Shown: one piece after another, positions 59,731 through 64,000 of the stretch
Numbering within the stretch: the stretch's first letter is position 1
How the letters are laid out: each line of letters opens with the position of its first letter
Assembly (NCBI RefSeq): GCF_030268005.1
Contig: NZ_BRZC01000004.1
Span: 682,001 to 746,000, forward strand
Length of the DNA: 64,000 nucleotides
DNA from: Microbacterium arabinogalactanolyticum
Lineage (GTDB): Bacteria > Actinomycetota > Actinomycetes > Actinomycetales > Microbacteriaceae
Direction: 5' to 3'
Notes under the pieces: generated by a model
Seen by the model: the letters and a program-made list of their open reading frames with translations, nothing else
Database searches by the model: none
What the model was told of the DNA's origin: nothing
Made by a program: the position numbers and the translations under genes

Positions 59731-61020
59731 TCAGTGGCCGGGGTAGGCGCGCTCCGGCGAGCCGACGTACAGCTGCTGCGGACGGCCGATCTTGGTCTGC
59801 GGGTCGAGGTTCAGCTCGCGCCACTGCGCCAGCCAGCCGGGCAGGCGACCGATCGCGAACAGCACGGTGAACATGCGGGTCGGGAAGCCCATGGCCTTGT
59901 AGATCACGCCGGTGTAGAAGTCGACGTTCGGGTACAGGCGGCGCTCCTTGAAGTAGTCGTCCGCGAGGGCGATCTCCTCGAGCTCCTTGGCCAGGTCGAG
60001 CAGCGGATCGGTCACGCCGAGCTCGGCGAGCACCTCGTCGGCCGCCTCCTTGACGAGCTTGGCGCGCGGGTCGTAGTTCTTGTAGACCCGGTGGCCGAAG
60101 CCCATCAGCTTGACGCCCTCCTCCTTGTTCTTCACCCGCTCGACGAAGCGCTGCACGCTCTGACCCGACTCGCGGATCTGACCGAGCATGGTGAGGACGG
60201 CCTCGTTGGCGCCGCCGTGCAGCGGGCCGGACAGCGCCTGGATGCCGGCGGAGATGGACGCGAACTGGTTCGCCCCCGTCGAGCCGACCAGGCGCACGGT
60301 CGAGGTGGACGCGTTCTGCTCGTGGTCCTCGTGCAGGATCAGCAGCAGCTCGAGCGCCTTCGACATCACCGGGTTGACCTGGTACTCCTCGGAGAGCACG
60401 CCGAAGTTGAGCTTGAGGAAGTTGTCGACGAAGCTCAGCGAGTTGTCCGGGTAGAGGAACGCCTGGCCGACGCTCTTCTTGTGCGCGTACGCGGCGATGA
60501 CCGGCAGCTTGGCGAGCATGCGCACCATGTTCAGCTCGACGTGCTCGGGATCGTGCGGGTCGGTCTGGCCCTCGTAGTACGTCGACAGCGCGGCGACCGC
60601 GGAGGACAGCACCGACATCGGGTGCGCGGTGTGCGGCAGCGCGGAGAAGAAGCGCTTGAGATCCTCGTGCAGCAGCGTGTGACGGCGGATCTTCTCGTCG
60701 AAGTCCGCGAGCTCGTCCGCGGTGGGCAGCTCGCCGTAGATGAGCAGCCAGGCCACCTCCAGGTAGCTCGTGCGCCCGGCCAGCTGCTCGATCGGGTAAC
60801 CGCGGTAGCGCAGGATGCCCTGGTCGCCGTCGATGAAGGTGATCGCGGACTTGGTGGAGGCCGTGTTCACGAACCCGTAGTCCAGACCGGTGTACCCGGT
60901 CTGGCGCGTCAGCGTGGAGAAGTCGATGCTCCCCGCTCCGCTGACAGCTGGCAGCAGAGGGAACTCCGCGGTCGTGTCACCGATCGAGAGAGTCGCCTTG
61001 TCCGGCTGAGCTGCGCTCAC
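59731..61020 (-). CDS. gltA: Citrate synthase GltA (type II)
   Basis: A 429-residue citrate synthase that condenses acetyl-CoA with oxaloacetate at the entry to the TCA cycle. The catalytic set is present: LSGPLHGGANEAVL (His, about 265), MGFGHRVYKNYDPR (His, about 305) and NVDFYTGVIYKAMGFP (Asp, about 365), then FAIGRLPGWLAQW. The length and N-terminal beta domain (about 60 residues) match hexameric type II enzymes. GGAGG lies 5 bases before GTG 61020. In the 159-base gap upstream (61021-61179) I see only a possible TAGGCT -10 near 61102-61107. Confidence 0.97.
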   Translation of the reverse strand: MSAAQPDKATLSIGDTTAEFPLLPAVSGAGSIDFSTLTRQTGYTGLDYGFVNTASTKSAITFIDGDQGILRYRGYPIEQLAGRTSYLEVAWLLIYGELPTADELADFDEKIRRHTLLHEDLKRFFSALPHTAHPMSVLSSAVAALSTYYEGQTDPHDPEHVELNMVRMLAKLPVIAAYAHKKSVGQAFLYPDNSLSFVDNFLKLNFGVLSEEYQVNPVMSKALELLLILHEDHEQNASTSTVRLVGSTGANQFASISAGIQALSGPLHGGANEAVLTMLGQIRESGQSVQRFVERVKNKEEGVKLMGFGHRVYKNYDPRAKLVKEAADEVLAELGVTDPLLDLAKELEEIALADDYFKERRLYPNVDFYTGVIYKAMGFPTRMFTVLFAIGRLPGWLAQWRELNLDPQTKIGRPQQLYVGSPERAYPGH

Positions 61021-61179
61021 GCCAACCTCCTGCTGCGTCTGTGTCGTCGTGGACGATGTGTGGCGCAGAGCGCCTGCCGGTGAACGGCCGCATCGCGTTT
61101 ACAGCCTAGCCGCGCCTCCGGCCTACTGTGACATCCACCAAGATATGGACGGTTTCACGCCGGAAACCGACAAATCACC

Positions 61180-62292
61180 TCAGGGAGCGGATGCCGAGAG
61201 CCGCTGCGCGGCCTGCGCCACCCGGTCGAGCGGGGCGGTCAACGAGATGCGGACGTGGTCGGCGGAATGGTCACCGTAGAAGTGTCCGGGGCCCGCCAGG
61301 ATGCCGAGGTCGGCGAGGCGGCCCATCGACTCCCAGGCGTCGCGCCCCTCGGTCACCCACAGGTACAGCCCTGCCTCGGAGCCGTCGATGCGGAATCCGG
61401 CCGCCGTGAGCGCGGGCACGAGCAGCTCGCGCCGCTGCCGGTAGAGCTCCTTCTGCGCGGCGACGTGCTCGTCATCGCGCAGCGCCACCGCCATGGCGTG
61501 CTGCACCGGCGCCGGCGGCATGAGGCCGAGGTGCTTGCGCGCTGTCAGCAGATCGCCGACGACGCGCGCGCATCCTGCCACGAGGGCGGCGCGGTAGCCG
61601 GCGAGGTTGGACTGCTTGCTGAGGGAGTAGACGCTGAGCAGACCGGAGCGGGTCCCTCCGGTGACACGCGGGTCCAGCACGGAGGGGATCGGCTCGGATG
61701 CCCAGGTGCCGTCCCAGCCGAGCTCGGCGTAGCACTCGTCGCTGGCGAGCACGGCGCCCAGTTCGCGGGCGCGTCGCACGGCGGCGGCGAGCTCCTCGAC
61801 GCTCCAGGTGCGCCCGTCCGGGTTCCCCGGAGTGTTGATCCAGATCAGCTTCGCGCCCTCGGGCCACTCCGCGGGGTCGTCGGCGGCGATCGGGGTCGCC
61901 CCGGCGGTGATCGCGCCGACCGCATAGGTCGGGTAGGCGACTCGCGGATGCACCACGATGTCGCCCTCGCCGAGCCCGAGCAGCAGCGGGAGCAGCGCCA
62001 CGAGCTCCTTCGAGCCGATCGTGGGGATCACGTTCTTGACCGCGAGGTCCGGCACACCGCGACGGCGCGCGTACCACTCGACGATGGCCTCGCGCAGCGC
62101 AGGCGTACCCACCGTCTGCGGGTACGCGTGCGCGTCGGTGGCCTCGGCGAGCGCGGCGCGGATCACCTCGGGGGTCGGGTCGACGGGCGAGCCGATGGAG
62201 AGGTCCACGATGCCGTCAGGATGCGCCGCAGCACGCTCCCGGTAGGGCTCCACCGCATCCCAGGGATAGTTCGCGAGGTCGCGGACGCCCAC
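61180..62292 (-). CDS. dapC: Succinyldiaminopimelate transaminase DapC
   Basis: A 370-residue fold-type I aminotransferase that converts N-succinyl-2-amino-6-ketopimelate to N-succinyl-LL-DAP. DLSIGSPVDPTPEVIR near residue 31, IWINTPGNPDGRTWSVEEL near 150, LASDECYAELGWDG near 182 and the Schiff-base Lys in VYSLSKQSNLAGYR near 226 define the actinobacterial DapC. GTG 62292 directly abuts the fdxA stop (TGAGTG); pairing of dapC with a ferredoxin gene is typical of Actinobacteria. Confidence 0.95.
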   Translation of the reverse strand: MGVRDLANYPWDAVEPYRERAAAHPDGIVDLSIGSPVDPTPEVIRAALAEATDAHAYPQTVGTPALREAIVEWYARRRGVPDLAVKNVIPTIGSKELVALLPLLLGLGEGDIVVHPRVAYPTYAVGAITAGATPIAADDPAEWPEGAKLIWINTPGNPDGRTWSVEELAAAVRRARELGAVLASDECYAELGWDGTWASEPIPSVLDPRVTGGTRSGLLSVYSLSKQSNLAGYRAALVAGCARVVGDLLTARKHLGLMPPAPVQHAMAVALRDDEHVAAQKELYRQRRELLVPALTAAGFRIDGSEAGLYLWVTEGRDAWESMGRLADLGILAGPGHFYGDHSADHVRISLTAPLDRVAQAAQRLSASAP

Positions 62293-62613
62293 TCACTCCC
62301 CCTGCGGGGGCAGGGCGGAGACCACGGCGTGGTCGTAGGGCAGCACGCCGACCTTGGCGGCACCGCCCGGGGAGCCCAGCTCGTCGAAGAACTCGACGTT
62401 GGCCTTGTAGTAGTCGGCCCATTCCCCAGGGAGGTCGTCTTCGTAGAAGATCGCCTCGACCGGGCACACCGGTTCGCAGGCGCCGCAGTCCACGCACTCG
62501 TCGGGGTGGATGTACAGCATCCGCTCACCCTCGTAGATGCAGTCCACGGGACACTCATCGACGCAGGCGCGGTCCTTGACGTCGACGCAGGGAAGGGCGA
62601 TCACATACGTCAC
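62293..62613 (-). CDS. fdxA: 7Fe ferredoxin FdxA
   Basis: A 106-residue ferredoxin with one 3Fe-4S and one 4Fe-4S site. [15 protein letters not shown] near residue 15 has the C-x5-type spacing of a 3Fe site (Val-Asp-Glu between the first Cys residues), and [16 protein letters not shown] near 40 binds the 4Fe cluster. Electron carrier in the cytoplasm; partner unknown. TAGACT (62620-62625) lies 6 bases before GTG 62613, so the fdxA-dapC mRNA appears leaderless. Confidence 0.96.
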   Translation of the reverse strand: MTYVIALPCVDVKDRACVDECPVDCIYEGERMLYIHPDECVDCGACEPVCPVEAIFYEDDLPGEWADYYKANVEFFDELGSPGGAAKVGVLPYDHAVVSALPPQGE

Positions 62614-62619
62614 GTGACC

Positions 62620-62625
62620 AGTCTA
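62620..62625 (-). promoter_or_regulatory. -10 box of leaderless fdxA-dapC promoter
   Basis: TAGACT, 6 bases before GTG 62613. Confidence 0.45.
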
Positions 62626-63033
62626 CGACGCGCGCGAGTGCCGATCGCCCGCCGCCGCGGCGGATGCCGACAGCCGGCGCACCTTGGAGAGGTCCGGCCA
62701 CATGACCACGAGCACGACGATGCCCGCCGCCACATACATCCAGATATTGCCGAGCGGCGTGTTCGGCACGACCACGGATCCGCCCGGGCCGCGCTGTGAG
62801 ATCAGCAGGATCAGCGCCATCATCCCGAAGCCCGCCGCCAGCGCCGCCCAGCGGTCGCCGGTCAGGGTGCGCAGGGCGATCAGCAGCGCCGCGCACGCGA
62901 TCGCGCCGAGGATCATGCCCACCGGCACCGGTCCGAGTGTGTAGCTGTGCGCGATCGTGGCCGCCACGCCGTAGACGCCGCCGATGAGGAGGGCGGCGAG
63001 CCAGGACAGACCGCGGGAGATCACAGAGCGCAC
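62623..63033 (-). CDS. DUF6113-like membrane protein
   Basis: A 136-residue protein with four membrane helices (about 9-30, 38-56, 63-82 and 96-112) and a short basic, Ala/Ser-rich tail. It resembles the DUF6113 family, which in Actinobacteria lies upstream of fdxA as here. Function unknown. The fdxA -10 box overlaps its stop codon region. Its own -10, TAACCT (63040-63045), lies 6 bases before GTG 63033. Confidence 0.75.
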   Translation of the reverse strand: MRSVISRGLSWLAALLIGGVYGVAATIAHSYTLGPVPVGMILGAIACAALLIALRTLTGDRWAALAAGFGMMALILLISQRGPGGSVVVPNTPLGNIWMYVAAGIVVLVVMWPDLSKVRRLSASAAAAGDRHSRAS

Positions 63034-63036
63034 TCT

Positions 63037-63125
63037 CTCAGGTTACCCGCGGATGCTGTGGATGCATCGTCGCTGCCCGGTGCCCTCAGGACACCCGCGG
63101 ATGCTGTGGATGCGCCGCCGCTGCC
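63037..63125. repeat. Tandem 41-base duplication covering a promoter
   Basis: 63037-63077 and 63085-63125 are copies differing at five positions, period 48. Both contain CCCGCGGATGCTGTGGATGC. The first copy holds the -10 box (63040-63045) of the DUF6113 gene; in the second the same place reads TGTCCT. The repeat nearly fills the 99-base gap 63034-63132. Confidence 0.85.
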
Positions 63126-63132
63126 GCCGCGC

Positions 63133-63447
63133 TCAGACCGCCCAGCCCACCAGTCTGAGCAGCGCGGCGACCGCCGCCGCCGCGACCACCACGACGAGGA
63201 ACGACTGCCGCATCCAGAGCAGGCCTGCGGCCACGAGCACCGCGGGAACCCGGGCATCCACCATGATCGCCTGGCCGGCTCCGAGCGACTGCACCGCCAC
63301 GAGCGCCCCGAGCAGCGCGACGGTGAGCAGATCGGAGATCCGCGCGGGGCGCGGCGCCTCCAGCAGGCGCGCAGGGATGAGATAGCCGACGGCCTTCAGG
63401 CCGACGCAGATGCAGGCGGCGAGCAGCACCGCGTTCCACACGGTCAT
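63133..63447 (-). CDS. azlD: AzlD family branched-chain amino acid exporter subunit
   Basis: A 104-residue protein with four membrane helices, of the AzlD family (small subunit of AzlCD exporters of branched-chain amino acids). GLKAVGYLIPARLLEAPR near residue 16 and ARVPAVLVAAGLLWMRQSFL near 65 are typical. ATG 63447 overlaps the azlC stop by 4 bases (ATGA), which couples the subunits. Confidence 0.9.
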   Translation of the reverse strand: MTVWNAVLLAACICVGLKAVGYLIPARLLEAPRPARISDLLTVALLGALVAVQSLGAGQAIMVDARVPAVLVAAGLLWMRQSFLVVVVAAAAVAALLRLVGWAV

Positions 63448-64000
63448 GACGCCGCCCCCTCGACCGACGGGGCGTCGCCGTCCCGCCCGAGCCAGTTGAA
63501 CCAGCCGACGACGATCGCGACCACGGCCGCGACGAGCACCGGCATGCCCGGCATGAGCACGGGTGTGAGCGCGGCGGCGACGACCGCCGCGGCGACGCCG
63601 ACGGCGATGGCCTGGCGCTGCTTGAGCCGCGGCCAGAGCAGGGCGAGGAACGCCGCGGCCGCGGCGGCATCCAGGCCCCACGACTTCGGATCGCCGAGCA
63701 CGTCGCCCAGCAGGGCGCCGGCCAGCGTCGTGAGGTTCCAGCCGATGAACACACCCAGCCCCGTGATCCAGAATCCCAGCCGGCCGAGCGCCGGGGACTC
63801 CTGCGAGATCGCGACGGCCGTCGACTCGTCGATGGTCACCTGCGCTGCGGCCGTGCGGCGCCAGAATCCGTTGCCGATGAGGGGCGACATCCGCATGCCG
63901 TAGGCGACGTTGCGCACCCCCAGCAGGGCGGCGGATGCGATGGCCGAGGGCAGCGCCGCGAGCCCGCCGGCGCCGAACACTCCGATGAACGCGAACTGCG
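63444..64000 (-). CDS. azlC: AzlC family permease, N-terminal part beyond window
   Basis: About 185 residues of the large subunit are visible, reading in from the window edge (QFAFIGVFGAGGLAALPSA...). VRNVAYGMRMSPLIGN and AQVTIDESTAVAI are diagnostic of AzlC, the partner of AzlD in exporting branched-chain amino acids (BrnFE type). The frame stays open past position 64000, so the start is outside. GTG 63980 is an internal codon and not the start. Confidence 0.9.
   Translation of the reverse strand, partial: QFAFIGVFGAGGLAALPSAIASAALLGVRNVAYGMRMSPLIGNGFWRRTAAAQVTIDESTAVAISQESPALGRLGFWITGLGVFIGWNLTTLAGALLGDVLGDPKSWGLDAAAAAAFLALLWPRLKQRQAIAVGVAAAVVAAALTPVLMPGMPVLVAAVVAIVVGWFNWLGRDGDAPSVEGAAS

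Noticed and set aside
1..64000. CRISPR arrays, rRNA operon, prophage or replication origin
   Set aside because: No regularly spaced repeats, rRNA sequence, phage structural genes or DnaA-box cluster was seen when reading through the window.

Overview
High-GC actinobacterial chromosome, most likely Microbacteriaceae and probably Microbacterium. This rests on base composition, on gene order, on frequent GTG starts with 4-base gene overlaps, and on many genes whose -10 box lies only 6-8 bases before the start codon (the leaderless arrangement common in Actinobacteria). The window looks like ordinary chromosome. I see no rRNA, CRISPR array, insertion sequence, integrase or prophage.

Layout. 1-3.9 kb: an LCP glycopolymer ligase (cut by the window edge), purE, purK, a PH-domain membrane protein and birA. 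3.9-9.1 kb: a cell-wall glycopolymer block with three diverged CDP-glycerol glycerophosphotransferase-like proteins and a family 2 glycosyltransferase. 9.1-15.8 kb: an HtrA-type protease, an aminotransferase, a permease/nitrilase/serine-hydrolase operon and the initiator tRNA. 15.8-37.6 kb: a block whose order resembles, from memory, the Mycobacterium tuberculosis Rv3193c-Rv3211 region: UPF0182, YlbL-type Lon/PDZ protease, DUF2342 protein, a cyclodehydratase-like orphan, uvrD2, nudC, a phosphotransferase-fold pseudokinase, adnB, adnA, DUF3107, a ferritin-like protein and a DEAD-box helicase. 37.6-46.6 kb: small accessory metabolic and defence genes, including a broken HAD gene and a Cmx-type efflux pump with a probable leader-peptide attenuator. 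46.6-52.1 kb: stress and envelope genes plus a PRC/MgtE-N/CBS protein, DUF1003, Mrp, TatB, an O-methyltransferase and DUF3117. 52.2-64 kb: a PIG-V type mannosyltransferase, dapE, dapD, a second DEAD helicase between two REP-like palindromes, a TetR/MFS pair with twin operators, citrate synthase, dapC, fdxA, DUF6113 and azlD/azlC.

How the genes work together. DapD, DapC and DapE are consecutive steps of the succinylase route to meso-diaminopimelate/lysine. PurE and PurK form the two-step carboxylation of AIR. AdnA and AdnB would form the double-strand-break resection motor-nuclease, with UvrD2 close by. LCP, the glycerophosphotransferases and the glycosyltransferases probably serve the wall glycopolymer.

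The most notable points are the pseudokinase, the orphan cyclodehydratase-like protein (with a 164-base convergent overlap with uvrD2), the cmx leader, pervasive leaderless promoters, the over-use of GCATCC/GGATGC, and a hairpin lying over a start codon at 9056-9092.
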